Shown: positions 1 through 9,872 of the stretch, in pieces | Position numbering within the stretch: the stretch's first letter is position 1 | Layout of the letters: the number at the start of each line of letters is the position of its first letter | Assembly: GCF_030010625.1 (NCBI RefSeq) | Contig: NZ_JASCXN010000009.1 | Span: 62,001 to 126,000, forward strand | DNA length: 64,000 nucleotides | Reading direction: 5' to 3' | DNA from: Streptomyces sp. CC208A | GTDB taxonomy: Bacteria; Actinomycetota; Actinomycetes; Streptomycetales; Streptomycetaceae | Made by a program: the position numbers and the translations under genes | The notes under the pieces: generated by a model | Told to the model about the DNA's origin: nothing | Seen by the model: only the letters and a program-made list of their open reading frames with translations | The model's database searches: none

Positions 1-1
1 C

Positions 2-298
<297 letters not shown>

Positions 299-382
299 GC
301 ACCCCCGACGCCCTGTAAGAGCGCTCCGGACGCCTTGCAAGCACCCGGACGCCTTGTAGGCACACACGTGAGGAGCCCCCCG

Positions 383-2866
383 GTGACCAGCCTCGAACCG
401 CAGCACGCGACCGAAGACCAGGAACCGTGGGGGTCCCCCCTGCTCGAGCGAAGCCGAGAGCTCGGGGGAGGCTACGCCGCGGCCCGGCTGCGCCTTCTCC
501 AGGAGAAGGCGCGGACCGGGCCGGAGCGCCGCACCGCCCTCGCCCGCCTCACCGACGACTGGCTCGCCGGCCTCTTCGCCGCCGCCGCGCCCCCGCGCGG
601 CACCGCCCTCGTCGCCGTCGGCGGCTACGGCCGCGGCGAACTCTCCCCCCGCAGCGACCTCGACCTCCTCCTGCTCCACGACGGCACCGCCGACAAGGCC
701 GCCGTCGCCGCCCTCGCCGACCGCCTCTGGTACCCCGTCTGGGACCTCGGCCTCGCCCTCGACCACTCGGTCCGCACCCCCGCCCAGGCCCGCGCCACCG
801 CCGCCGACGACCTCAAGGTCCAGCTCGGCCTCCTCGACGCCCGCCCCCTCGCCGGCGACACCGGCCTCGCCGCCGCCCTGCGCTCCACCGTCCTCGCCGA
901 CTGGCGCAACCAGGCCGTCCGCCGCCTCCCCGAACTCGCCGAACTCTGCCGCGACCGCGCCGAACGCTCCGGCGAACTCCGCTTCCTCCTCGAACCCGAC
1001 CTCAAGGAGGCCCGCGGCGGCCTCCGCGACGCCCAGGCCCTGCGCGCCGTCGCCGCCTCCTGGCTCGCCGACGCCCCCCGCCACGGCCTCGACACCGCCC
1101 GCCGCCGCCTCCTCGACACCCGCGACGCCCTCCACCTCGCCACCGGCCGCGCCACCGACCGCCTCGCCCTCCAGGAACAGGACGCCGTCGCCAAGGAACT
1201 CGGCCTCCTCGACGCCGACACCCTGCTGCGCGAGGTGTACGAGGCCGCCGGCACCGTCACGTACGCCTCCGACGTCACCTGGCGCGAGGTCGGCCGCGTC
1301 CTCAAGGCCCGCTCCGCCCGCCCCCGGCTCCGTACCCTCCTCGGCGGCCGCACCGGTGCCGGCAAACAGCCCGTGGAACGCACCCCGCTCGCCGAAGGCG
1401 TCGTCGAGATGGACGGCGAGGCCGTCCTCGCCCGCTCCGCGAGGCCGGACCGCGACCCCGTCCTCCCGCTCCGCGCCGCCGCCGCGGCCGCCCAGCACGG
1501 CCTGCCGCTCTCCCCGCACGCCGTACGCCACCTCGCCGCCACCGCGCCGCCGCTGCCCGTGCCCTGGCCCGCCGAGGCCCGCGAGGCCCTCGTCACCCTC
1601 CTCGGCGCCGGCGCCCCCGCCGTCTCCGTCTGGGAGGCCCTGGAGGCCGAAGGGCTCGTCACCCGCCTCCTTCCCGACTGGGAACGCGTCCGCCACCGCC
1701 CCCAGCGCAACCCCGTCCACACCTGGACCGTCGACCGCCACCTCGTCGAGACCGCCGTCCGCGCCGCCTCCCTCACCCGCCGCGTCGGCCGCCCCGACCT
1801 CCTCCTCGTCGCCGCCCTCCTCCACGACATCGGCAAGGGCTGGCCCGGGGACCACTCCACCGCCGGCGAGACCATCGCCCGCGACCTCGCCGCCCGCGTC
1901 GGCTTCGACCGCACCGACACCGCCACCGTCGCCACCGTCGTCCGCCACCACCTCCTCCTCGTCGACACCGCCACCCGCCGCGACCTCGACGACCCCGCCA
2001 CCGTCGAAGCCGTCGCCACCGCCGTCGGCACCGTCGGCACCCTCGAACTCCTCCACGCCCTCACCGAGGCCGACGCCCTCGCCACCGGACCCGCCGCCTG
2101 GTCCGCCTGGCGCGCCTCCCTCGTCGCCGACCTCGTCAAACGCGTCACCGGCCTCCTCGCGGGCGAGCCCCTGCCCGACCCCGAGGCCGCCGCGCCCAGC
2201 GCCGAACAGGAACGGCTCGCCGTCGAGGCCCTGCGCACCGGCGAACCCGTCCTCGCCCTCCACACCCAGCCCGTGCCGGAGTCGGACGAGCCCGAGCCCG
2301 TCGGCGTCGAACTCGTCATCGCCCTGCCCGACCAGCCCGGCGTCCTGCCCGCCGTCGCCGGCGTCCTCGCCCTCCACCGCCTCACCGTCCGCGCCGCCGA
2401 CCTCCGCGCCGTGGACCTCCCCACCGAACTCGGCACCGGCTCCGTCCTCGTCCTGGACTGGCGGGTCGCCGCCGAGTACGGCTCCCTGCCCCAGGAGCAC
2501 CGGCTCCGCGCCGACCTGCTGCGCGCCCTCGACGGCTCCCTCGACATCCCCGCCCGCCTCGCCGAACGCGAGGCCGCCTACCCGCGCCGCCGAGGCGTCG
2601 CCGCCCCGCCGCCCCGCGTCACCGTCGCCCCCGCCGAGTCCCGCCTCGCCACCGTCCTGGAGGTCCGCGCCCAGGACGCCCCGGGCCTGCTCCACCGCAT
2701 CGGCCACGCCCTGGAGGGCGCGGCGGTACGCGTCCGCAGCGCCCACGTCTCGACGCTGGGCGCCAACGCCGTCGACACCCTCTACGTGACCCGCCCCGAC
2801 GGCTCCCTCCTGCCGGACGAGGAGGCGATCGACCTGGCACGGGCGCTGGAGGAGGCGCTGGGATGA
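383..2866 (+). CDS. glnD: PII nucleotidyltransferase / nucleotidyl-removing enzyme GlnD
   Basis: The product is 827 aa if it starts at the GTG at 383, which has AGGAG about 7 nt upstream; the frame is open further upstream. The N-terminal nucleotidyltransferase motif GGYGRGELSPRSDLDLL lies near residues 80-96. An HD phosphohydrolase domain follows (LLHDIGKGWPGDHS, near residue 480) and two ACT domains close the protein. GlnD attaches a nucleotide to the PII T-loop tyrosine when nitrogen is limiting and removes it when glutamine is plentiful; in Streptomyces the modification is adenylylation. A Streptomyces-type palindromic repeat is translated in frame near the N-terminus, so the first 35 or so residues may not be conserved. 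Confidence 0.95.
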   Translation: MTSLEPQHATEDQEPWGSPLLERSRELGGGYAAARLRLLQEKARTGPERRTALARLTDDWLAGLFAAAAPPRGTALVAVGGYGRGELSPRSDLDLLLLHDGTADKAAVAALADRLWYPVWDLGLALDHSVRTPAQARATAADDLKVQLGLLDARPLAGDTGLAAALRSTVLADWRNQAVRRLPELAELCRDRAERSGELRFLLEPDLKEARGGLRDAQALRAVAASWLADAPRHGLDTARRRLLDTRDALHLATGRATDRLALQEQDAVAKELGLLDADTLLREVYEAAGTVTYASDVTWREVGRVLKARSARPRLRTLLGGRTGAGKQPVERTPLAEGVVEMDGEAVLARSARPDRDPVLPLRAAAAAAQHGLPLSPHAVRHLAATAPPLPVPWPAEAREALVTLLGAGAPAVSVWEALEAEGLVTRLLPDWERVRHRPQRNPVHTWTVDRHLVETAVRAASLTRRVGRPDLLLVAALLHDIGKGWPGDHSTAGETIARDLAARVGFDRTDTATVATVVRHHLLLVDTATRRDLDDPATVEAVATAVGTVGTLELLHALTEADALATGPAAWSAWRASLVADLVKRVTGLLAGEPLPDPEAAAPSAEQERLAVEALRTGEPVLALHTQPVPESDEPEPVGVELVIALPDQPGVLPAVAGVLALHRLTVRAADLRAVDLPTELGTGSVLVLDWRVAAEYGSLPQEHRLRADLLRALDGSLDIPARLAEREAAYPRRRGVAAPPPRVTVAPAESRLATVLEVRAQDAPGLLHRIGHALEGAAVRVRSAHVSTLGANAVDTLYVTRPDGSLLPDEEAIDLARALEEALG
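426..472 (+). repeat. Palindromic repeat element inside glnD
   Basis: A run beginning gtgggggtcccccctgctcg and ending gagctcgggggagg forms an imperfect hairpin with a C-rich left arm, a G-rich right arm and a ctcg/cgag core. It resembles a short repeat that I recall as dispersed between genes in many Streptomyces chromosomes. Here it lies inside an open frame and encodes about 15 residues of GlnD (GSPLLERSRELGGG). Confidence 0.55.
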
Positions 2867-2875
2867 GGGGCGCCA

Positions 2876-2912
2876 GGCCCCGCCCTCGTACCCGGATCGG
2901 GCGGGCGGGGCC
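2876..2912 (+). terminator. Hairpin after glnD
   Basis: A perfect 10-bp stem (ggccccgccc / gggcggggcc) with a 17-nt loop lies just after the glnD stop and upstream of ffh. There is no U-run, which is usual for streptomycete terminators. Confidence 0.6.
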
Positions 2913-2984
2913 ACACTCCCCGAACGGCCCGATACCCTGGAGGGCAACCCGACCGCCCACGACACCTGAGGATCCGCGACCGCC

Positions 2985-4538
2985 GTGTTCGATACCCTCT
3001 CCGACCGCCTTGCAGCGACCTTCAAGAACCTCCGCGGCAAGGGCCGTCTGTCCGAGGCGGACATCGACGCCACCGCACGCGAGATCCGGATCGCCCTGCT
3101 CGAAGCGGATGTGGCCCTTCCGGTCGTCCGCTCCTTCATCAAGCAGGTCAAGGAGCGCGCCCTCGGCTCCGAGGTCTCCCAGGCGCTCAACCCGGCCCAG
3201 CAGGTCATCAAGATCGTCAACGACGAGCTGATCGCCATCCTCGGCGGCGAGACCCGCCGCCTGCGGTTCGCCAAGTCCGGCCCCACCGTGATCATGCTCG
3301 CCGGTCTCCAGGGTGCCGGTAAGACCACCCTCGCCGGAAAGCTCGGCCTCTGGCTCAAGGGCCAGGGCCACTCGCCGCTGCTCGTCGCCTGCGACCTCCA
3401 GCGCCCCAACGCCGTCAACCAGCTCTCGGTCGTCGCCGACCGCGCCGGCGTCGCCTTCTACGGCCCGCAGCCGGGCAACGGCGTCGGCGACCCGGTCCAG
3501 GTCGCCAAGGACTCGATCGAGCACGCGCGCACCAAGCTCTACGACGTCGTCATCGTCGACACCGCCGGCCGCCTCGGCATCGACCAGGAGCTGATGCAGC
3601 AGGCCGCGGACATCCGTGACGCGACCTCGCCCGACGAGATCCTCTTCGTCGTCGACGCCATGATCGGCCAGGACGCGGTCAACACCGCCGAGGCCTTCCG
3701 CGACGGCGTCGGCTTCGACGGCGTCGTCCTCTCCAAGCTCGACGGCGACGCCCGCGGTGGTGCCGCGCTCTCCATCGCGCACGTCACCGGCAAGCAGATC
3801 ATGTTCGCCTCCAACGGCGAGAAGCTGGACGACTTCGACGCGTTCCACCCGGACCGCATGGCGTCCCGCATCCTCGGCATGGGCGACATGCTCTCGCTCA
3901 TCGAGAAGGCCCAGCAGACCTTCGACGAGGAAGAGGCCGCCAAGATGGCCTCGAAGCTCGCGTCGAAGAAGGGCCAGGACTTCACCCTGGACGACTTCCT
4001 CGCCCAGATGGAGCAGGTCCGCAAGATGGGCTCCATCAGCAAGCTCCTCGGCATGCTGCCCGGCATGGGCCAGATGAAGGAGCAGATCAACAACATCGAC
4101 GAGCGCGACGTCGACCGCACCGCCGCCATCATCAAGTCGATGACCCCGGCCGAGCGCCAGGACCCGACCATCATCAACGGCTCCCGCCGCGCCCGTATCG
4201 CCAAGGGCTCCGGCGTCGAGGTCAGCGCCGTCAAGGGCCTGGTCGAGCGGTTCTTCGAGGCCCGCAAGATGATGTCCCGCATGGCCCAGGGCGGCGGCCT
4301 GCCCGGCATGCCCGGCATCCCGGGCATGGGCGGCGGCCCCGGCCGGCAGAAGAAGCAGGTCAAGCAGGCCAAGGGCAAGCGCAAGAGCGGCAACCCGATG
4401 AAGCGGAAGGCCGAGGAGCAGGCCGCCCAGCTCAAGCGGGAGCAGGCCCAGCAGGGCGGCGCCTTCGGACTGCCGGGCGCCGGCCAGGGCCCGAAGGACT
4501 TCGAGCTGCCGGACGAGTTCAAGAAGTTCATGGGCTGA
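2985..4538 (+). CDS. ffh: Signal recognition particle GTPase Ffh
   Basis: This 517-aa protein has the full SRP54 layout. An N-terminal helical bundle comes first. The GTPase domain follows, with P-loop GLQGAGKTTLAGKLG, the VDTAGRLG motif and SKLDGDARGG. The C-terminal M domain is methionine-rich (GMLPGMGQMKEQ) with an MPGMPGIPGMGGG stretch and a lysine-rich tail. Ffh binds 4.5S RNA and delivers signal-sequence-bearing ribosomes to FtsY and SecYEG. The GTG start follows a GAGG about 11 nt upstream. The gene ends in a very strong terminator, so it is probably a separate transcription unit from the FtsH-like gene. Confidence 0.97.
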   Translation: MFDTLSDRLAATFKNLRGKGRLSEADIDATAREIRIALLEADVALPVVRSFIKQVKERALGSEVSQALNPAQQVIKIVNDELIAILGGETRRLRFAKSGPTVIMLAGLQGAGKTTLAGKLGLWLKGQGHSPLLVACDLQRPNAVNQLSVVADRAGVAFYGPQPGNGVGDPVQVAKDSIEHARTKLYDVVIVDTAGRLGIDQELMQQAADIRDATSPDEILFVVDAMIGQDAVNTAEAFRDGVGFDGVVLSKLDGDARGGAALSIAHVTGKQIMFASNGEKLDDFDAFHPDRMASRILGMGDMLSLIEKAQQTFDEEEAAKMASKLASKKGQDFTLDDFLAQMEQVRKMGSISKLLGMLPGMGQMKEQINNIDERDVDRTAAIIKSMTPAERQDPTIINGSRRARIAKGSGVEVSAVKGLVERFFEARKMMSRMAQGGGLPGMPGIPGMGGGPGRQKKQVKQAKGKRKSGNPMKRKAEEQAAQLKREQAQQGGAFGLPGAGQGPKDFELPDEFKKFMG

Positions 4539-4553
4539 CACCCGTCGTTCCCG

Positions 4554-4607
4554 GGGGCCCGGGGCGGTTTCGGTACTTCTCGGTACTGCGAAACCGCCCC
4601 GGGCCCC
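4554..4607 (+). terminator. 19-bp terminator hairpin after ffh
   Basis: A perfect 19-bp stem (4554-4572 pairing with 4589-4607) encloses a 16-nt loop that itself contains gtac repeats. It lies 16 bp after the ffh stop and is one of the strongest hairpins in the window. Confidence 0.85.
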
Positions 4608-4712
4608 TTCTCGTACGCTCCCCGCCCGCTGCTCGTCCGCCCGGCCCACCCGGAATGCCGCCACCGTCCCGCGCTCCGATACTGGGGCCACTGCCGCCCC
4701 GAGGAGAGCGAC

Positions 4713-6671
4713 GTGGCCAACCCCGTACCGCCGCGCGACCGGACCGACCAGCCCTGGCGCTCGGAAGGGGCGCCGCCGCCCCCGCCGCCGAAGCGGAAGA
4801 TGCCCGGAGGCTGGGGCAGCCTCATCCTCACCGCGCTCGCCGTCTACCTGATCGCCAACGTCGTGCTCTCCTTCTTCAACGACGGCGACGGGCCGACGAT
4901 CTCGTACACCGAGTTCAACAAGCAGGTCACCGCGGGGAACGTCACCAAGATCTACTCCAAGGGCGACGCCATCCAGGGCCAGCTGAAGGAGAAGCGGCCG
5001 GTCCCCGACGGCGACGGCGACTACACCAAGTTCCAGACCCAGCGGCCCGCCTTCGCCGACGACGACCTGTGGGCCCAGCTCACCCGGCAGAACGTCACCG
5101 TCACCGCGGAACCGGTGGTGCAGGAGCGTTCCTTCCTCGTCAACCTGCTCATCGCGCTCGCCCCCATGCTGCTCCTCGTCCTCCTGTGGGTGTTCATCGC
5201 CCGCCGGATGAGCGCCGGCATGGGCGGCGCCGGCGGGATGCTCGGCCGCAAGCAGCCGCCGAAACCCGTGGAACTGGAGGGCGGCAAGCGGACCACCTTC
5301 GCCGACGTCGCCGGCATCGACGAGGTGGAGGGCGAGCTCAACGACGTCGTCGACTTCCTCAAGAACCCGCAGGCCTACCGCGACATGGGCGCCAAGATGC
5401 CCCGCGGCGTGCTCCTCGCGGGCCCGCCCGGCACCGGCAAGACGCTCCTCGCGCGGGCCGTCGCCGGCGAGGCCGGAGTCCCGTTCTTCTCCGCCTCCGC
5501 CTCCGAGTTCATCGAGATGATCGTCGGCGTCGGCGCGTCCCGCGTCCGCGAACTCTTCGCCGAGGCCCGCAAGGTCGCCCCCGCGATCATCTTCATCGAC
5601 GAGATCGACACCATCGGCCGGGCCCGCGGCGCCGGCTCCGGCATGGGCGGCCACGACGAACGCGAACAGACCCTCAACCAGATCCTCACCGAGATGGACG
5701 GCTTCACCGGCTCCGAGGGCGTCATCGTGCTCGCCGCCACCAACCGCGCCGACGTCCTCGACCCCGCCCTCACCCGTCCCGGCCGCTTCGACCGGATCGT
5801 CCACGTCAACCCGCCCGACCGCGGCGGCCGCGAGGCCATCCTCAGGATCCACACCCGGCAGATCCCGCTCGCCAAGGACGTCGACCTCGAACAGGTCGCC
5901 CGCACCACCCCCGGCATGACCGGCGCCGAACTCGCCAACCTCGCCAACGAGGCCGCCCTCCTCGCCGTCAAACGAGACCAGAGGGCCGTCACCCAGTCCG
6001 ACCTCTCCGACGCCCTGGAGAAGGTCCAGCTCGGCGCCGAACGCCCGCTCGTCATGCCCGAGGAGGAACGCCGCCGCACCGCCTACCACGAGAGCGGACA
6101 CGCCCTCCTCGGCATGCTCCAGCCCGGCGCCGACCCCGTCCGCAAGATCACCATCGTGCCGCGCGGCCGGGCCCTCGGCGTCACCCTCTCCACCCCGGAC
6201 GCCGACAAGTACGCCTACACCGAGGAGTACCTGCGCGGCCGGATCATCGGAGCCCTCGGCGGCATGGCGGCCGAACGGGTCGTCTTCGGCGTCATCACCA
6301 CCGGCGCCGAGAACGACCTGGAACAGGTCACCAACATCGCCCGGGGCATGGTCGGCCGCTGGGGCATGAGCGAGGCCGTCGGCCGGCTCACCGCGATCCC
6401 GAGCGACGCCCAGCAGGCGTACGGGCTCTCCGCCGCCCCCGCGACTCTCGACGCCGTCGACGCCGAGATGCGCCGGATCGTCGACGAGTGCTTCGAGGAA
6501 GCCGTACGCCTCCTGCGCGAGCACCGCGACAAGCTGGACGCCCTGTCCACCGCGCTGCTGGCGAACGAGACCCTGGAGGAGGACGCGGCCTACCGAGCGG
6601 CCGGCATCGAACGCCCGGATCCGGCCACCCCGGAGCGGGGCATCGGCCCCGACCCGGAGCGGTTGGCCTGA
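4713..6671 (+). CDS. FtsH-like membrane AAA+ zinc metalloprotease
   Basis: This 652-aa protein has two membrane segments (about residues 34-54 and 142-163) flanking an extracytoplasmic domain. An AAA+ module follows (Walker A GPPGTGKT 237-244, Walker B IIFIDE 292-297, second region of homology around [18 protein letters not shown]), then an M41 peptidase domain with HESGH at 459-463 and the third zinc ligand region GAENDLEQ near 535. Such proteases extract and degrade membrane and regulatory proteins. The pore-loop aromatic usually seen as MFVG in FtsH is isoleucine here (MIVG, residue 270). With that change and the proline-rich N-terminus, it may be a second, specialised FtsH rather than the main one. 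GTG start with GAGGAG. Confidence 0.88.
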   Translation: MANPVPPRDRTDQPWRSEGAPPPPPPKRKMPGGWGSLILTALAVYLIANVVLSFFNDGDGPTISYTEFNKQVTAGNVTKIYSKGDAIQGQLKEKRPVPDGDGDYTKFQTQRPAFADDDLWAQLTRQNVTVTAEPVVQERSFLVNLLIALAPMLLLVLLWVFIARRMSAGMGGAGGMLGRKQPPKPVELEGGKRTTFADVAGIDEVEGELNDVVDFLKNPQAYRDMGAKMPRGVLLAGPPGTGKTLLARAVAGEAGVPFFSASASEFIEMIVGVGASRVRELFAEARKVAPAIIFIDEIDTIGRARGAGSGMGGHDEREQTLNQILTEMDGFTGSEGVIVLAATNRADVLDPALTRPGRFDRIVHVNPPDRGGREAILRIHTRQIPLAKDVDLEQVARTTPGMTGAELANLANEAALLAVKRDQRAVTQSDLSDALEKVQLGAERPLVMPEEERRRTAYHESGHALLGMLQPGADPVRKITIVPRGRALGVTLSTPDADKYAYTEEYLRGRIIGALGGMAAERVVFGVITTGAENDLEQVTNIARGMVGRWGMSEAVGRLTAIPSDAQQAYGLSAAPATLDAVDAEMRRIVDECFEEAVRLLREHRDKLDALSTALLANETLEEDAAYRAAGIERPDPATPERGIGPDPERLA

Positions 6672-6702
6672 GTCTGCCCGGCCGCCGGCCCGCTCCGTAC
6701 CC

Positions 6703-7428
6703 CTACGGCATCCGCGCCACCACGTACCGGAAGACGTTCGGCATCCACACCGTGCCGTCGGTGCGCCGGTACGGGGCCAGCGCCTCCTCGATCTCCTTCT
6801 CCACCTGCGAGGGGTCGGTGACCCGCACCGCCTCGTCGAAGACGCCGGTGGAGAGCAGCCCGCGCACCGCGCTGCCCTCGTCCGCGTACCCGAAGGGGCA
6901 GGCCACCCGCCCCGAGCCCACCGGTCGCAGTCCGGCCCGGGTCGCGAGGGCGCCGAAGTCGGTACGGGGGGAGGGGCGCCGGTCGGCGAGCCGGTCCGCG
7001 AGCCGCAGCAGGGGCTCCGTCGCGCACCGCTCCGGCGGCCCCCAGCCGGCCAGCACGACCGCCGTGCCCGGTTGCGCTGCCCGGGTGAGGTCGGCCGGGG
7101 CGAAGGCGGTGCGGTCGGCGGCGTGGAAGGCGGTGATCACGTCGTACGGGCCGTCCCCTGGCACTCCGGAGGTGACCGTCACGCTCTCGGGGAGGCGGGT
7201 TCTGGCCAGTTCCACGCGCGCGTGGTCCCGTTCCGCGCCGGTGACCGAGGCGCCGCGGGCCGCCGCCATCAGCAGGGCCAGGCCGGTGCCGCAGTCCAGG
7301 CCGAGGAGGCGGGTGCCGGGGCCCACGCCGAGGCGTTCGTAGACGGTCTCGTAGAGCGGGACGAGCATCCGCTCCTGGATTTCGGCCCAGTCGCGCGCGG
7401 GGTGGTGCGGGACGAGCGTAGGTGTCAT
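6703..7428 (-). CDS. Class I SAM-dependent methyltransferase-like protein
   Basis: The 241-aa product has a class I methyltransferase core. Motif I is LLGLDCGTGLALLMAAARGA (about residues 40-60), followed by an acidic residue at the end of strand 2 (VTGAERDHARVELA). The later segment YDVITAFHAADR fits motif IV. The substrate cannot be read from the sequence. The gene is convergent with the FtsH-like gene and divergent from the SprT-like gene, so it is probably transcribed alone. Confidence 0.7.
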   Translation of the reverse strand: MTPTLVPHHPARDWAEIQERMLVPLYETVYERLGVGPGTRLLGLDCGTGLALLMAAARGASVTGAERDHARVELARTRLPESVTVTSGVPGDGPYDVITAFHAADRTAFAPADLTRAAQPGTAVVLAGWGPPERCATEPLLRLADRLADRRPSPRTDFGALATRAGLRPVGSGRVACPFGYADEGSAVRGLLSTGVFDEAVRVTDPSQVEKEIEEALAPYRRTDGTVWMPNVFRYVVARMP

Positions 7429-7568
7429 GGATCAGGCCCCATTCCGTGCCGGACGACAGCCCCCCGTAGCCAGGGAACTGCGCTTCCCGCCCGCCGTCCA
7501 GTGCTCGGGCCGGACGACTCCCGGCGATTTCGGGCCGCTTCCGGGAGACCGCCGACGGCCGGAGGAAG

Positions 7569-7598
7569 GGGCCGGTGCCCGAACTCGGGCACCGGCCC
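7569..7598. other. 14-bp hairpin between divergent genes
   Basis: Positions 7569-7582 and 7585-7598 form a perfect 14-bp stem (gggccggtgcccga / tcgggcaccggccc) in the 369-bp gap between the methyltransferase and the SprT-like gene. A terminator between divergent starts is unexpected, so it may mark a short unannotated RNA or belong to the 5' leader of one neighbour. Confidence 0.6.
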
Positions 7599-7659
7599 GG
7601 TAATGTCCCCTCCCGCACCGCCCTTACACCGTCCCGGCGCGCGTGCCGCGCGGTCACCC

Positions 7660-7687
7660 GCCGGGGCGTATGCGCCGGGGCGTATGC
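7660..7687. repeat. Two tandem 14-bp repeats
   Basis: The unit gccggggcgtatgc occurs twice without a gap upstream of the SprT-like gene. I see no other gene in 7429-7797. An AT-richer patch at about 7735-7755 (gcaaaatatttgag) is the likeliest promoter region for the gene at 7798. Confidence 0.8.
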
Positions 7688-7797
7688 GCCGCTGTGCACC
7701 AGCTCCTGACGGCTGAATACCGACTGACGGGTACGTGCAAAATATTTGAGTTGCCCCGTAATGGAACCCGGAAGGGATCCGGCTCGTTGTACCCGAC

Positions 7798-8391
7798 GTG
7801 AGCACGACACCACCTGTTCTCGCCGCAGAGCTGGCACAGGCGTGGGCCGACATTCAGCGGTACCACCCCGAGCTGCCGGACCTCGCCGCGCCCGAGTCCC
7901 TGATCGGAGAGTCCTCGTCCGCCTGCGGCGCCGAACTCTCCTTCGAGCGACTGCTCCATGAGGCAGTCCACGGCATCGCCGCCGCCCGGGGTGTCCGCGA
8001 CACCTCCCGCGCCGGCCGCTACCACAACCGCAGATTCCTCGCGATCGCCGAGGAGATGGGCCTCGACCATCCCGAGGAGCCGCACCCCAGCAGCGGCTTC
8101 TCCCTGGTCACGCTCAACCCCGAGGCGAAGCGGCGGTACCGGTCCACCATCGAGCGGCTCCAGCGCGCCCTCAAGGCCCACACGGTCGCCACGGCCGCCG
8201 ACACCAAGCGCTCCTTCCGCGGACCGGCCGCCCGGCACGGCTCCTCGGGCGGGGGCGTACGCGTCAAGGCCGTCTGCGACTGCGGGCGCAACGTGCGCGT
8301 GGTGCCCTCGGTGCTCGCCCAGGCCCCGATCGTCTGCGGCGGCTGCGGCAAGCCCTTCCGCATCCCGGAGACGGTGGGCGCCGCAAGCTGA
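7798..8391 (+). CDS. SprT-like zinc protein
   Basis: This 197-aa protein contains HEAVH (near residue 54), an HExxH metallopeptidase-type zinc site, followed by RYHNRRFLAIAEEMG, which resembles the region after the active site in SprT-family proteins. The C-terminus carries a zinc ribbon made of CDCG and CGGCG. This order matches SprT-like proteins, but no protease activity is shown. I see no strong ribosome-binding site before the GTG start, so the next in-frame start could be used. It is followed directly by the rpsP operon region. Confidence 0.65.
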   Translation: MSTTPPVLAAELAQAWADIQRYHPELPDLAAPESLIGESSSACGAELSFERLLHEAVHGIAAARGVRDTSRAGRYHNRRFLAIAEEMGLDHPEEPHPSSGFSLVTLNPEAKRRYRSTIERLQRALKAHTVATAADTKRSFRGPAARHGSSGGGVRVKAVCDCGRNVRVVPSVLAQAPIVCGGCGKPFRIPETVGAAS

Positions 8392-8545
8392 CCCCACGGC
8401 GTGTGGCACAATGGACAGCTGTACTCGACAGCCGCACAGGACCCCTCTCTCCTCCGGCTGACGCGTCCATCGGGCACCCGAGTACCGCAACCCCACGTGG
8501 CATCTCAAGTGCCCAACCACGTCAAGACCAGGAGACACCACTCCA

Positions 8546-8983
8546 GTGGCAGTCAAGATCAAGCTCAAGCGCCTCGGCAAGATCCGCCAGCCGCACTACC
8601 GCATCGTCGTCGCCGACTCGCGCACCCGTCGTGACGGCCGCGCGATCGAGGAGATCGGCCTCTACCACCCGACGTACAACCCGTCGCGTATCGAGGTCGA
8701 CTCCGAGCGTGCGCAGTACTGGCTCTCCGTCGGCGCCCAGCCGACCGAGCCCGTCCTCGCCATCCTGAAGCTCACCGGCGACTGGCAGAAGCACAAGGGC
8801 CTTCCCGCCCCGGAGAAGCCGCTGCTCGCCCCGGCGACCAAGGAAGCCAAGCGCGCCTCCTTCGACGAGTTCGCCAAGGCCCTCGAGGGCGCTGACGACA
8901 AGGGCGAGGCCATCACCCCGAAGGCCAAGAAGGCGAAGGCGGACGAGGCCGAGGCCGAGGCCGCCGAGTCCACCGAGGCCTGA
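8546..8983 (+). CDS. rpsP: 30S ribosomal protein S16
   Basis: The 145-aa protein starts [20 protein letters not shown], the typical S16 N-terminus, and carries the alanine/glutamate-rich C-terminal extension (about residues 95-145) common in actinomycetes. S16 is needed for 30S assembly. The GTG start has AGGAGA upstream. It heads the rpsP-KH-rimM-trmD cluster. A -10-like CACAAT at 8407-8412 may be part of its promoter, but no well-spaced -35 is evident. Confidence 0.97.
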   Translation: MAVKIKLKRLGKIRQPHYRIVVADSRTRRDGRAIEEIGLYHPTYNPSRIEVDSERAQYWLSVGAQPTEPVLAILKLTGDWQKHKGLPAPEKPLLAPATKEAKRASFDEFAKALEGADDKGEAITPKAKKAKADEAEAEAAESTEA

Positions 8984-8985
8984 TC

Positions 8986-9225
8986 ATGCTCGAGGAGGCT
9001 CTCGAGCACCTCGTGAAGGGCATCGTCGACAACCCCGACGACGTGCAGGTCGCCTCGCGCAACCTGCGCCGCGGCCGCGTTCTCGAGGTCCGGGTCCACC
9101 CCGACGACCTCGGCAAGGTGATCGGCCGCAACGGCCGCACCGCGCGTGCGCTGCGTACCGTCGTGGGCGCCATCGGCGGCCGTGGCATCCGCGTCGACCT
9201 CGTCGACGTGGACCAGGTCCGCTGA
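8986..9225 (+). CDS. KH-domain RNA-binding protein (KhpA type)
   Basis: This is a 79-aa protein with one KH domain that includes the invariant GxxG loop (VIGRNGRTARALR). Small KH proteins of this kind bind RNA and often sit between rpsP and rimM. The ATG is 2 bp after the rpsP stop, so the genes are almost certainly co-translated. Confidence 0.93.
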   Translation: MLEEALEHLVKGIVDNPDDVQVASRNLRRGRVLEVRVHPDDLGKVIGRNGRTARALRTVVGAIGGRGIRVDLVDVDQVR

Positions 9226-9302
9226 AAGTTTGACACCGGCACGGGCCGGGGAGGGCAGACCGCCCACCCCGGCCCGTTGCCGTACGACAGGAGAGTTCAT
9301 CA

Positions 9303-9872
9303 GTGCAGTTGGTAGTCGCGCGGATCGGCCGCGCCCACGGCATCAAGGGCGACGTCACCGTGGAGGTGCGTACCGACGAGCCCGAGCTGCGGCTCGGCCC
9401 CGGCGCCGTCCTGCTCACCGACCCGGCCTCCGCCGGGCCGCTGACCATCGAGTCCGGCCGCGTGCACAGCGGCCGGCTGCTGCTGCGCTTCGAGGGCGTC
9501 CGCGACCGCAACGCCGCCGAGGCACTGCGCAACACCCTCCTCATCGCCGAGATCGACCCCGACGAGCTCCCCGAGGAGGAGGACGAGTACTACGACCACC
9601 AGCTCGTCGACCTCGACGTGGTCCTCGCCGACGGCACCGAGATCGGCGTGATCACCGAGATCTCGCACCTGCCCTCCCAGGACCTCCTCATCGCGGAGCG
9701 CCCCGACGGCACCGAGCTGATGATCCCCTTCGTCGGCGAGATCGTCACCGAGGTCGACCTGGAGAACCAGCGGGCCGTCATCACCCCGCCGCCCGGCCTC
9801 ATCGACGACCGCGCCGAGATCGCCTCCGCCCGCGACGCGGAGCAGGGTGCGGAGCAGGGTGACGACGCATGA
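9303..9872 (+). CDS. rimM: 16S rRNA processing protein RimM
   Basis: The 189-aa protein starts [20 protein letters not shown], which is the RimM N-terminal beta-barrel, and has the C-terminal PRC-barrel ([17 protein letters not shown], then [13 protein letters not shown]). RimM binds S19 and helps mature the 30S head. The GTG start follows AGGAGAG. The last 4 bp overlap the trmD start (ATGA), which implies translational coupling. Confidence 0.95.
   Translation: MQLVVARIGRAHGIKGDVTVEVRTDEPELRLGPGAVLLTDPASAGPLTIESGRVHSGRLLLRFEGVRDRNAAEALRNTLLIAEIDPDELPEEEDEYYDHQLVDLDVVLADGTEIGVITEISHLPSQDLLIAERPDGTELMIPFVGEIVTEVDLENQRAVITPPPGLIDDRAEIASARDAEQGAEQGDDA

Noticed and set aside
427..3231. 934-codon forward frame rich in Arg and Pro
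   Set aside because: It is a shadow of glnD in another frame with an extreme Arg/Pro composition and no domain.
2619..6524. 1301-codon open frame on the reverse strand
   Set aside because: It lies antisense to ffh and the FtsH-like gene and reflects high GC at third positions; the composition is Gly/Asp/Glu/Leu-biased with no domain.
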